Part shown: positions 45,120-56,300 of the stretch, piece by piece
How the letters are laid out: the number at the start of each line of letters is the position of its first letter
How positions within the stretch are numbered: position 1 is the first letter of the stretch
The notes under the pieces: generated by a model
The model's database searches: none
What the model saw: only the letters and a program-made list of their open reading frames with translations
What the model was told of the DNA's origin: nothing
Assembly: GCA_965230425.1 (NCBI GenBank)
Contig: CBDDKW010000019.1
Location: 62,001 to 126,000, forward strand
Direction of reading: 5' to 3'
Length of the DNA: 64,000 bases
Source of the DNA: CBDDKW01 sp965230425
Lineage (GTDB): Bacteria > Pseudomonadota > Gammaproteobacteria > UBA1113
Program-made: the position numbers and the translations under genes

Positions 45120-45839
45120 ATGAGCAAGAAGAAAAAAGTATCAGCCCCACCACCGGCGGCAGGAGGAGCAGGTTGGCTAGCAACCTTCGCTGATCTCATG
45201 GCTCTGCTTATGTGTTTTTTCGTGATGCTATTGGCAATGGCAGAAGTAGATAAGGCAAAATTTGAAGAATTAGGTCGTTCTATGAAAGTTGCTTTAGGTA
45301 GTCCTATTAACTCGCCTGCGCATACTTCCAATGATATTAAGCCTATACCAAGTACTGAACAGGCCGGCCAAACTAAAAAATCTGAGAAAGTTGATGCGGC
45401 TATGAAGGTGCAACAAACGAAACAAGATGCAGAAAAAATTGAAGAACTACTCAAGGAACAAATTGCCCAGAATGATGTCGAAGTAGAAAGCCATGGTCGT
45501 TTAATTATTATTCGCATGCTTGAATCCGGTGCTTTTGAATCCGGCTCTGCAAAGCTAAAAGATGATTTTAGACCCGTATTAGATAAGATTGGTGAAGAAC
45601 TCAATGGTATAGAGGGTGATATTGTTGTCTCAGGCCATGCCGATGATATACCCATTGAGACCGATCAGTATCGCTCTAACTGGGAGCTATCTGCAGCACG
45701 TGCTTATTCAGTGATAGAACAATTTGTTGATACTGATAAAATTCCGGCTAATCGCTTTGTCTTGCGTGGCTTTGGTGAAAGTCGTCCATTATTACCTAAT
45801 ACATCCAGCGAAAATAGGGCGAAAAAACCGCCGCGTTGA
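45120..45839 (+). CDS. pomB: Flagellar stator protein PomB/MotB family, frameshifted near the C-terminus
   Basis: The protein has a basic start (MSKKKKVSAPPPAAGG), one membrane helix with the ion-binding Asp25 in FADLMALLMCFFVMLLAMAEVD, a linker, and an OmpA-like peptidoglycan-binding domain (VSGHADDIPIETDQYRSNWELSAARA ... RFVLRGFGESRPL). The frame ends early as ENRAKKPPR at 45839. The expected NRRVEILI continues in the +1 frame, and deleting one A from the A6 run at 45822-45827 restores ENRAKNRRVEILIDQRE, giving about 356 aa. The truncated product lacks the last strand of the OmpA fold. Causes could be a sequencing error in the homopolymer, a real mutation or phase variation. Confidence 0.85.
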   Translation: MSKKKKVSAPPPAAGGAGWLATFADLMALLMCFFVMLLAMAEVDKAKFEELGRSMKVALGSPINSPAHTSNDIKPIPSTEQAGQTKKSEKVDAAMKVQQTKQDAEKIEELLKEQIAQNDVEVESHGRLIIIRMLESGAFESGSAKLKDDFRPVLDKIGEELNGIEGDIVVSGHADDIPIETDQYRSNWELSAARAYSVIEQFVDTDKIPANRFVLRGFGESRPLLPNTSSENRAKKPPR

Positions 45840-46191
45840 AATCTTAATTGACCAGCGTGAGCCAGCAAAAGTGAATGCTTCAGATATGGAGAAAGATTTG
45901 GTGGATGATCAAGCTGGTGTGAAAGATGCGCCAGTGCCTAAGGATGTGGAAAATTTATCTGCTAAACAACAAGCCACAGAGTCTGATCCTGCTGGCCAAG
46001 CTGTGGCACAAGCACCTGACCAAGCACCGGCGGCAGCACCCGCAGCACCAGTAGCACAAGCTCCAGCAGCACCAGCCGCTGCAGCGCCAGTTGTACAAGC
46101 GCCAGCAACGCCAACCGCCGTAGCACCCATAGCTGCGGCTCCTGCAGCCAATGTACCATCCGTGCCGCTGGTAGTACCAACGCAATCGTGA
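45828..46191 (+). pseudogene. pomB: Out-of-frame 3' part of pomB
   Basis: Continuation of pomB in the next frame. It holds the end of the OmpA-like domain (RRVEILIDQRE) and then an unusual tail of about 110 residues that is acidic at first and then mostly Ala, Pro, Val and Gln with repeats of the type APAAP and VAQAP. The tail is a C-terminal extension not usual in PomB/MotB. It has no start or ribosome site of its own, so it is part of the frameshifted gene rather than a separate one. Confidence 0.75.
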
Positions 46192-46235
46192 TTATGTTAT
46201 TGTAACTGACATGTGATTATGTATTGAAACAATGT

Positions 46236-46283
46236 TGTCATCCCGAGTGCGAAGCACGTGGGATCTCCTGACGATTTGACTAC
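46236..46283 (+). repeat. MITE-like palindromic element, left half only (copy G)
   Basis: TGTCATCCCGAGTGCGAAGC followed by ACGTGGGATCTCCTG and a TTTGACTAC end, in the 118-nt gap between pomB and the legB-like gene. The right half is absent. Confidence 0.65.
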
Positions 46284-46309
46284 AGTTATACAACCAAAGG
46301 GATCTTGTA

Positions 46310-47320
46310 ATGAACATAAGCGGTAAAAAAGTATTTGTTACTGGTGCAGACGGTTTTATCGGCTCACACTTAGTGGAAGCCTTAGTTCAACATGGCTGCC
46401 AGGTGAAAGCACTCTGCTATTATAATTCATTCAACTCTCAAGGCTGGCTCGATCATATTCCGCAGCAAACACGTCAAGCCATCGAAATTGTCGCAGGTGA
46501 TGTACGCGATAGCTTTGCGATGAAAGCCATGATGCAGGGGTGTGAAATTGTGTTCCATCTAGCGGCGCTTATTGGCATTCCTTACTCTTACCAGGCACCA
46601 GAAGCCTATGTGGATACTAATATCAAAGGTACCTTAAATATCCTACAAGCAGCGCGAGAATTAGGCACAGAGCGTATTATTCATACCTCTACCAGTGAAG
46701 TGTATGGTACCGCTCAATTCGTACCAATTACGGAGCTACATCCATTACAAGGCCAATCACCTTATTCAGCATCAAAAATTGCAGCGGATCAATTAGCCTA
46801 TTCTTTTTATCAATCCTTTGATGTACCTGTGACGACGATTAGACCATTTAATACTTACGGCCCACGTCAATCAGCCCGTGCCGTTATTCCTACCGTCATT
46901 ACCCAAATTGCTGCTGGTGAGTCTAGTATTAAACTTGGTAACCTTAACCCTACCCGTGATTTTAATTATGTCAGTGATACAGTGGCTGGATTTATCGCCG
47001 GAGCTGAGTCAGATTGCGTGCTGGGTGAAGTGCTTAACTTAGGTAGTAATTTTGAAGTGAGTATTGCAGATACCGTGCATATGATAAAAGGACTCATGCA
47101 TAGCGATATAGACATTCAAACGGAAAGCCATCGGTTACGTCCAGAGGGTAGCGAAGTGGATCGCTTATTGGCCGATAATAATAAGGCGCTAAAATTATTA
47201 GATTGGCGGCCTGAATATGCCAGCCTTGAAGGGATGCGCAAAGGCCTACAGCAAACTATTGAGTGGTTTAGTCAAACTGATAATCTTCAGTATTATAATA
47301 CTAAAAACTACATAGTATAA
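46310..47320 (+). CDS. legB: NAD-dependent sugar-nucleotide 4,6-dehydratase, LegB-like
   Basis: An extended SDR enzyme of 336 residues. The Rossmann motif GADGFIGSH is at about 11-19, HLAALIGIPYSY and TSTSEVYGTA lie in the middle, and the catalytic YSASK is near 152-156. RPFNTYGPRQSARAVIPTVI and the ending RPEGSEVDRLLADN fit the LegB group, which makes the 4-keto-6-deoxy intermediate for legionaminic acid. A role in nonulosonic acid supply for flagellin glycosylation fits the Maf gene at 3729, but legC, legG, legI, legF and legH were not found here. Other 4,6-dehydratases of lipopolysaccharide pathways are an alternative. AAGGGA lies 7 nt upstream. Confidence 0.78.
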   Translation: MNISGKKVFVTGADGFIGSHLVEALVQHGCQVKALCYYNSFNSQGWLDHIPQQTRQAIEIVAGDVRDSFAMKAMMQGCEIVFHLAALIGIPYSYQAPEAYVDTNIKGTLNILQAARELGTERIIHTSTSEVYGTAQFVPITELHPLQGQSPYSASKIAADQLAYSFYQSFDVPVTTIRPFNTYGPRQSARAVIPTVITQIAAGESSIKLGNLNPTRDFNYVSDTVAGFIAGAESDCVLGEVLNLGSNFEVSIADTVHMIKGLMHSDIDIQTESHRLRPEGSEVDRLLADNNKALKLLDWRPEYASLEGMRKGLQQTIEWFSQTDNLQYYNTKNYIV

Positions 47321-47343
47321 ATAGTCAAACTGGTTAATCAATA

Positions 47344-50300
47344 TTAACTAATATTCTGATTCAAAATTTCATTTTCAATCAATAGATTTGCCGTGTCTGT
47401 TGAGTAATGTGTATAAGGCACACCATCAATGGTAACCGTACCATTAGATACCCAGCCTTGGCCTGTGCTATTCACTGTATCAGTGGCATCACCATTAACG
47501 AGTACCGTGTTTTCTTCATTGAAGGCTGTAGTACCATCAAAGATATAATTTGACTTTTCATCGGATAAATCAATCACATCTTGTACATTGAGGGTTAGGC
47601 TGTTGCCGGTTGCTGTTTGATGTAAATCAACTACTTCAATGCCTTGAATCAACCCATTAGGAATGGCAGTTAGGTCAATGGTGACACCATTCACATTAGC
47701 AACCGCAAGGGTATCATCACCAATTCCACCATCATAATAGCCAGCACCGGTGAAGTCAGTGGCGTCGAATATTAAGGTATCGTCGCCTGCCTCACCGATT
47801 AGTCTATCAATATCACCTAGTCCATCCAGGGTATCATCACCATCATGGCCTAGCAGTACATCTCTTGCGGCAGTACCATTTAATACATTATCTGTATCAT
47901 CACCGACCACAGTAGCAGCGTAAATAGTACCGACACCTGTATCATCATCAATTGTAGCTACTGTTGGGTTACTCAACTGAATATTAAACTGTGGTGGATT
48001 ATTGAAGTCATAGGTTGTGACAGGGGCCAATAATTCAACGGTAATTTCTTTACTGGTTTCTCCAGGTGCAAAGGTTACAGTACCACTAATAGGCTGATAA
48101 TCTACGGCTGAGATGGCAGTGCCATCTAAGGAATTATAGTCAACAGTCACGATTTCTGTAGAGGCTATATTTAGACTAATAGTAAATGTTACTGTTCGAG
48201 TACCCGTGATATTATCAAAGCCATAGACGATATAGGTACTCGCATTACCGCCTTGATCGGAACTGGTAATCATGATGTCATCATAACCATCACCATTCAC
48301 ATCGCCAGCAGAGGCAACCGCGTCGCCAGTATAACGTTTAACACCATCAAAGCGAATGCCTTGAATGCCATCGAAGTTAGCTGCTGTGTAGGTTGGGTCA
48401 AAGCCACTTGCTTTACCAAAGATTAAATAGGCAAAACCTAGAGTCACTGGGCCTCCACCTTCACCCGCAGTACGATAGTCAGGAGCACCCACCAGAATAT
48501 CCATAAAGCCATCGCCATTGAAGTCTCCAGCGCTACTTACTGATATGCCAAGGTTAAAATTACCACCAAAAATATTTAATGCAAATCCATTGGTACCATC
48601 AAGAGTGCTCACATCAAATTCGCCACCAAGATTCTCATTACCGAAGAGTACAATTGCCTCATTTTCGCGGCGTGAACCAATAACAACGTCGTCAATACCA
48701 TCACCATTTATATCGCCTAATGCAGATGCTTGTGAATCACCGACGCTAGTAGGTGAGATGAAAGATATGCCGCGACCTGCAGCCGCTTCAGGAACTAGAG
48801 TAATCGATGGCGAAAAGGTATCACGTCCAAAAATGATAAAGCTTCTGGGGGTGTTAGAGTCGGCACTAAGATGAATATCGTCATAGCCATCATTATTAAT
48901 ATCACCGACACTGCTGACGGTATAACCTATAAAGAAGGGAGCGCTGAAGCCACCACCACCATCCACATCCACATAATCAACGCCTGCGGTTAATGAGCCA
49001 ATACTAACGCTGGTACTTGCAAAGCCACCATCGCGACCAAAAATAAGCATTGCATCATTACCAAATTGTCTTCCCACTAAGATATCGTCAACACCATCAC
49101 CATTCACATCACCAACACCCACGGCACTAGCGCCAAAACGACGACCATCGCTAAAGCGTATGCCAGTGCCTGGATTAGCGACTGGATGACCTAGTGGATC
49201 AAAAGGTGCGGTAAAGGGGGTGAGGGTATCAGTACGTCCATAAAGAACAGTTGCAGTGCCAGAAGTGGCATTACCAATAATCCAATCTTCCAGTCCATCG
49301 CCATTAAAATCACCCGCACTTGCGGCGGTGGGGTCGGTAAAGAATGAACTGAATTGCGTACCTGTGGTGCCTGTCAGTGAAGTATAACTGATGGTGGCTG
49401 GCTGCGTAGCACTACCATAAAAAATGTATTGAGTTGATGGGGAGCCACTGACTGAAGGATTAGTGACAATTAAATCACTGAAGCCATCGTTATTAATATC
49501 GGCACTGCCCATAGCATCATTACCTGCGGTTACTGTACCAGTGATTGACTGGTGGCGTAGTAGTCCAGAAATACTAAAGCCATTACTGCCATTTAAACTA
49601 CCTAAACTGAATGTCCCGCCACTGATTTGCGTTTCAGTGAAGGTAGTAGGACTGACGCCAGTTGCATCACTGATTGATAAACGAATATCTAATTCGCCGA
49701 TTATATTCATAGTCACTGTTGCGGTATCTGTGGCGCCTAAATCATCGATAATAGTATAAGTAAAGCTATCAGTAGCGGTCTCACCCGAGTTTAAGGTATC
49801 GAAGGTGCCTTGCTGATCATAAGTGAAGTCACCATTGGCATTGATAGTTACAATCGCACCTGCAGTGGTTGCAATTGTACCGGTGGTGCTGACGCTGAAA
49901 TTATCACCCTCAGGGTCAAAGTCAGAGCCACTGCCATTATCATTAAAGACATTATCCACTAAAAGATTATCTTCAAGAATCGTGAAGCTATCATCTTCAG
50001 CAACCACGTCATTAGTGCCCGTGATGGTAATTGTGACTTCGGCACTATCTGTAGCTGCGGGTGAACCATCATCGATAATTTCATATCTAAAGGTATCGTT
50101 AGCGGTTTGCCCTGCAGCAAGTGATGCAAACTGGCCTTGTTGCTCATAATCAAAGGTGCCATTGGCATTTAAAGTGACAATGCCACCAGCAGTCGTGAAA
50201 AGTGTTCCGGTATTTTGGACGCTAAAACTGTCGCCTTGGGCATCAAAATCCGTACCATTACCATTGTTTGCAAACAGATTGCCACTCACGGTGGCATTTT

Positions 50301-53300
50301 CAGCAGCAGTAAAGTTATCCGCAATTGCATTTACGGTATTTACTATTGCACCTGAGTTAATCGTGAGCGTCACTGTCGCTGTATCGGTAGCACCAAGGCT
50401 ATCGATGATAGTATAAGTGAAGGTGTCGCTGGCTGTTGAGCCGTCAAGTACAAAGACATTAAAGTTTTCATCATAAGTAAAGCTACCATTACTGTTCATA
50501 GTAATAGGATTACCGGCGGCGGAAGTTAATGCACCCGTACTACTTACACTAAATGAATTACCTTCAGGATCAAAGTCAGGGCCGTTGCCATTATCGTTAA
50601 AGACGTTACCACCACCACTATTGCCAGCATCAACAATAATGCCGCCATCATCTAAGGCAACAACGGTATTAATGCCTGTAATCGTAATAGTCGCTGTTGC
50701 AGCATCTGTTGCACCTAAACTATCAACTATGGTATAGGTAAAGCTATCATTAGTTGTTGCTCCTGCTGCTAGTAGGGCAAATTGACCATTTTGATTATAA
50801 TCAAAGCTACCATTGGCATTGAGTGTCACAATACCGCCTTGGGCTGTAAGGACAGTACCGGTATTTTGTACACTGAAGCTATCGCCTTCAGGGTCAAAGT
50901 CCGTGCCATTACCATTGTCATTAAGTACATTACCGGAGATAACGGTATCTTCTAGTGCATTAAAGCCATCATCTAAGGCAACCACACTATTGATACCAAC
51001 AACCTCAACAGTGACCGCCGCAGTATCAGTAGCACCCGTGGTGTCAATGATTGTATAAGTAAAGCTATCAGTAGCTGTTGCACCCGCAGTTAAAGAAGCA
51101 AATTGATCTTCTTGGTTGTAGCTAAAGCTACCATTGGCATTGAGAGTGACAATACCACCTTCACTAGTAATGAAAGAACCAGTACTGTTAACACTAAAGC
51201 TACCGCCTTCAGGGTCAAAGTCAGTACCATTACCGTTATCGAGGAATACATCACCCAATAATAGATTACCCTCTAAGACATTCACATCATCATCCACAGC
51301 TACTACACTGTTAACACCATTAATAGTGAGATTAACCGTTGCAGTGTCAGTGGCTGTGCCATCAGTGATAGTATAAGTAAAGCTATCAGTAGCACTTGCG
51401 CCATTAGCTAAGGTAACGAATAAATTTAGTTGGTCATATACGAAGGTGCCGTCGGCATTCAGCGTGACAACACCGCCTTGAGACGTACTTAATGTACCAG
51501 TATTTTGTACGCTGAAGCTATCACCTTCAGGGTCATAATCTGGTCCATTACCATTATCATCAAAGACATTGTCGGTAATAATACTATTTTCCATTGCGGC
51601 AATATCATCATCTTGCGCAACGACTTCATTCACGCCGGTAATAGTAATGGTCACTGTTGCTTGATCGGTTGCCGCTGGCGAGCCATCATCAATGACCGTG
51701 TAAGTGAAACTGTCAGAGGCGGTTTCACCCGAGCCTAAGCTATCAAAGCGACCACGTTGATCGTAATCAAAGGTACCATTAGCATTTAAGGTAACTAAAC
51801 CACCTTGTGCAGTAATAAATGTACCGACGCTATTAATGCTGAAGTTATTCGCTTGCGGGTCAAAGTCAGTGCCGCTACCATTATTGGCAAATAAATCCCC
51901 GCCTGTGATGGTGACATCTTCAGTAGCAGTGAAGGCATCGTTCACAGCAACCACGCTATTAGGCGGTGTGGTATTATAGACAGTGATAGTGACTGTTGCG
52001 GTATCTGTAGCACCAAAGTCATCGACTACGGTATAGACGAAGGTGTCATTTGCTGTAGCGCCTACGCCTAAGGTGGCGAATTGGCCTAACTGATCATAGG
52101 TGAAGCTACCATTGGCATTGAGGGTGACTACACCACCGGCGCTAGTGGCTAAGGTACCGGTGTTTTGTACGCTGAAGTTATCGCCTTCAGGATCAAAGTC
52201 AGGTCCATTACCATTATCATTAAAGAGATTATCATTCAAATCATTAGCAGTAAGCTCTACGGTAAAGGCATCGTCTTCTGCAACAACATCATTAACACCT
52301 GTAATGGTGATAGTCACAGTTGCAGTACTGGTGCGTGTACCGAAGAATTCCCTAATGCCGTATTCAAAACTATCAGTAGTGGTTTCACCAGCAGCAAGTG
52401 ATAAGAACTGTCCATTCTGACTGTAAGTAAATTGTCCTAGGGTTGTAAGGCTGACAGTACCACCTTTAAATGAAGTGATGGGGCCAGGTAAAGTAATCCA
52501 AAAATCACTGGGTTCAGGGTCAAAATCTTCACCATGGCCATTATCATGATCGGTATCGCCAGTGACTGTTTGTCCTTCTAGTGCGGTAAAGTCATCATCC
52601 ACAGCAACCGGTGGGCTATCTGTACCCGTGACGCGAACAGTAAATAGTGCAGTATCGCTAGCACCCAGTGAATCGACGATAGTATATACGAAGGTCTCAT
52701 TGGCCGTTTGGCCGGTATTAAGGGCTATAGCGCTTTGTAGCCCGGAGCCTGCTGAGCTGACAAGTTGGCCTAGAGAATAAGTAAAGCTACCATCCGCACT
52801 GATGGTGATTACGCCACCAAAGGAAGTGGAGAAGGTGCCAATAGAGCTAACACTGAAAGGATTACTCTCAGGGTCAAAATCATTACCGTTACCATTATCA
52901 TTAAATAGGTTACCAATAATACCGCTACTCGTATCCAGTATCGCGAAATCGTCGTCTACAGCAACTACTTCATTTTCACCGGTCACGGTAATGGTGACAT
53001 TAGCGGAATCAGTGGCACCGGTAGTGTCGACAATAGTGTAATTAAAGCTGGCTTGTGCCGTAGCCCCAGCCGCTAAACTTAGGAAGCCAGTACTACCATC
53101 AAAATTAAAGCTGCCATTGGCATTGAGTGTAACTAAACCACCGCCAGTGGTGATGAGCGTTCCAGTATTTTGCACACTGAAGCTATCACCTTCAGGGTCA
53201 GAGTCAGGGCCATTACCATTATCGTCAAATACATTATCATTCAAAATATTCGAAGCAAAGGTATTAAAGGCATCATCTTCGGCAATCACTTCATTGATAC

Positions 53301-56300
53301 CGACGAGATTGACGGTCACAGTGGCAGAGTCAGTAGCCCCTCCGGTATCAACAATTGTATAAGTAAAGGTGTCATTGGCCGTAGCGCCTGCGGTTAGGCT
53401 GGCAAAACTATCTTGCTGATCATACGTAAAGGTACCATTAGCATTTAACGTAATAAGCGCACCACCACTTGAGAGCAGAGTGCCTGGGTTCTGGACACTG
53501 AAGCTATCCGCTTCTGGATCAAAGTCGGTACCATTACCATTGTTGGCAAAGAGATTACCTACAAGGTTATTGCCTTCAATTTGAGTGAAGTTATCATCCA
53601 CGGCAACAACACTATTAGGTGGTGTTGTATTGAAGACAGTAATAGTTACTGTAGCGGTATCTGTCGCACCTAGAGCATCAACAATTACATAAGTAAAGCT
53701 GTCATTAGCAGTATCGCCTACTCCTAGCGTTGCGAACTGTCCTTGGTGATCATAGTCAAAGGTGCCATTCGCATTCAAGGTGACAACGCCACCCGAGGTA
53801 GTTGCTAAAGTACCCGGACTTTGGACGCTGAAACTATCGCCTTCAGGGTCAACGTCAGAGCCATTACCATTATCATCGAAGACGTTATCACTGAGGTTAT
53901 TTGCAGTGACTTCAACAGTGAAAGCATCATCTTCAGCAATCACGTCATTCAGGCCACTTATAGTAATCATGACAGTTGCATTATCGGTCGCACCAAAGTC
54001 ATCAATAATAGAGTAAACAAAGGTATCCTGCGCAGTAGCACCCGAGGTGAGACTGGCAAAGGCATTTAGTGGATCATAAATAAATGTGCCATTAGCATTA
54101 AGACTAACAGCAGCACCACCGCCGGTGACAAAAGGAGTTGTATTGCTGATGCTGAAGTTATTACCTTCAGGGTCAAAGTCAGTACCATGTCCACCATTAT
54201 CTGCAAATAAATTACCTGTGAGTACTTGATTATCAAATGCAACCACATCATCATCGGCAGCTACGACTTCATTAATACCGGTAATTGTTATAGTTACAGT
54301 AGCGCTACGTGTGAGCTGAGGGAATCCACTATCGCTAATTTGATAGATAAATGAATCTGTGGCTGTTTGTCCATCTCCAAGAGAAGCAAATTGATTTTGT
54401 TGGTTATAGGTGAATTCACCATTATCATCTAACGTTACGACACCACCGGCTGAAGTAATCAGCGTACCATCATTTATCACTGAAAAGCTATGACCATCAG
54501 GGTCATTATCAGGGCCATTACCATTATCATCAAATACATCACCTATGACGGTTTGATCTTCAAAGGTGCTAAACTCATCATCAAGGGCATTGAGTTCATT
54601 TTCAGTACCAAAACCACGAACAGTTAATACTGCAGAATCAGTAGCACCGAAGGCATCGACAATGGTGTAGGTGAAAGTATCATCGATGAATTCTTCAGTA
54701 CCGCCTTCACCGCCGCCAGCTAATGTGCGTGAAGAACCATCATAAGTGAAAGTGCCATTCGCATTGATGGTGAGTACGCCGCCTTCACCTGTGGTAAAGG
54801 TACCAGTAGAACTAACACTAAAGGCATCGTTCTCAGGGTCAAAGTCAATGCCAGCCCCCGTGTTACTGAAGAGGTTACCACTGACAAGATCCACAGGATC
54901 TGGATCATCTATTTGTAATAAATAAAAATCATCCTCAGCTATCACGGTATTCACACCAGTTATAGTGATGGTCACAGTGGCCATATCTGTTGCACCAAGG
55001 TCATCAACGATACTGTAAGAAATACTATCGGTTGCTGTAGCACCATTACCAAGAGTAATAAATTGATTTTCTTGACTGTAAACTAAACCACCGGCAGCAG
55101 TCAGCGTAGCGAGTCCACCAGCAGCCGTAGTAAAGGTACCTACATTGCTAACACTGAAGTTATCGCCTTGTGGGTCGAAATCAGTACCAGCACCGTTATC
55201 ATTAAAGACATTACCCACTACATTAACGTTTTCAGTGGCTGTGAAGCTATCATCACGAGCAACGACGGAGTTAATCGTAACCCCTTCGATAGTGATTGTT
55301 ACTGTGGCACTATCAGTGGCGCCAAATTGGTCTGTAATAGTATAGGTGAATGTATCATTGGCAGTTGCACCTGTGGCCAAGGTTGCAAAGGCACCTTGTT
55401 GATCATAGTCAAAGGTACCATCTGCATTCAAAGTGACAACACCACCGCCCGTCGTGCTAATTGTTCCAGTACTGGTTACCGTAAAGCTGTGACCTTGTGG
55501 GTCGAAGTCAGTACCATTGCCATTATCATTCAATACGTTGCCTACTAAGGTATTACTTTCGATTGTCGTAAAGTTATCATCTTGGGCAACAACTGTATTA
55601 ACGGGTGCCGTGATTGTAATCGTCACTGTAGCGGTATCAGTGAGTGAGCCATCACTCACTGTATAGGCAAAGCTATCGGTAAATGTCTCTGTGCCAGACA
55701 GCGTGGCTAAAGCTGCAGTATCAGTAGTATAGGTAAAGCTACCATCAGTTGTTAGAGTCAGCGTCACGCCCTGTGTAGTCGTGACAGTGAGGGCTGTTGC
55801 TGGAATACTGAGGCTATCGCCTTCAGGATCAGAGTCAGTGCCAGCGCCCGTATTATCAGTAATAATATTACCTGTGACTTGGGTGGCGGTATTATCTTCA
55901 GTATAAGCATTAGCAGTAGCAGTAGGCGCGTCATTATCACCTTGGATGGTGAAGGTGACGGTAGCCGTATCTGTTAAGGTTCCATCAGTGACAGTGTAAG
56001 TAAAGCTATCAGTAATAGATTCTGTAGTGCTTAAGGTGACATTGGTAGTGCTATCGAGTGGATAAGTAAAGCTGCCATCGGTGCCCAGCGTCAAAGTTAC
56101 CCCTTGGCTGGTGGTAATAGTCAATGCTGTAGCTGGGATGCTGAGGGGATCGCCTTCTGGATCGGAGTCTGAACCAGCACCGGTATTATCAGAAATAATA
56201 TTGCCTGTAATTTGCGTGGCATTGTCGGCTACCGTATACGTATTATCCGTAGCAGTAGGCGCATCATTATCGCCTTGGACGGTAAAGGTGACGGTGGCGG

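Noticed and set aside
45822..45830. Programmed -1 frameshift at A-AAA-AAC in pomB
   Set aside because: The frame that restores the protein is +1 relative to the upstream frame, so a -1 slip does not produce it; the A6 run is also short for polymerase slippage.
45909..46185. Minus-strand Ala/Gly- and Trp/Cys-rich ORFs
   Set aside because: They are the complement of the Ala/Pro-rich tail of pomB and have no independent signals.
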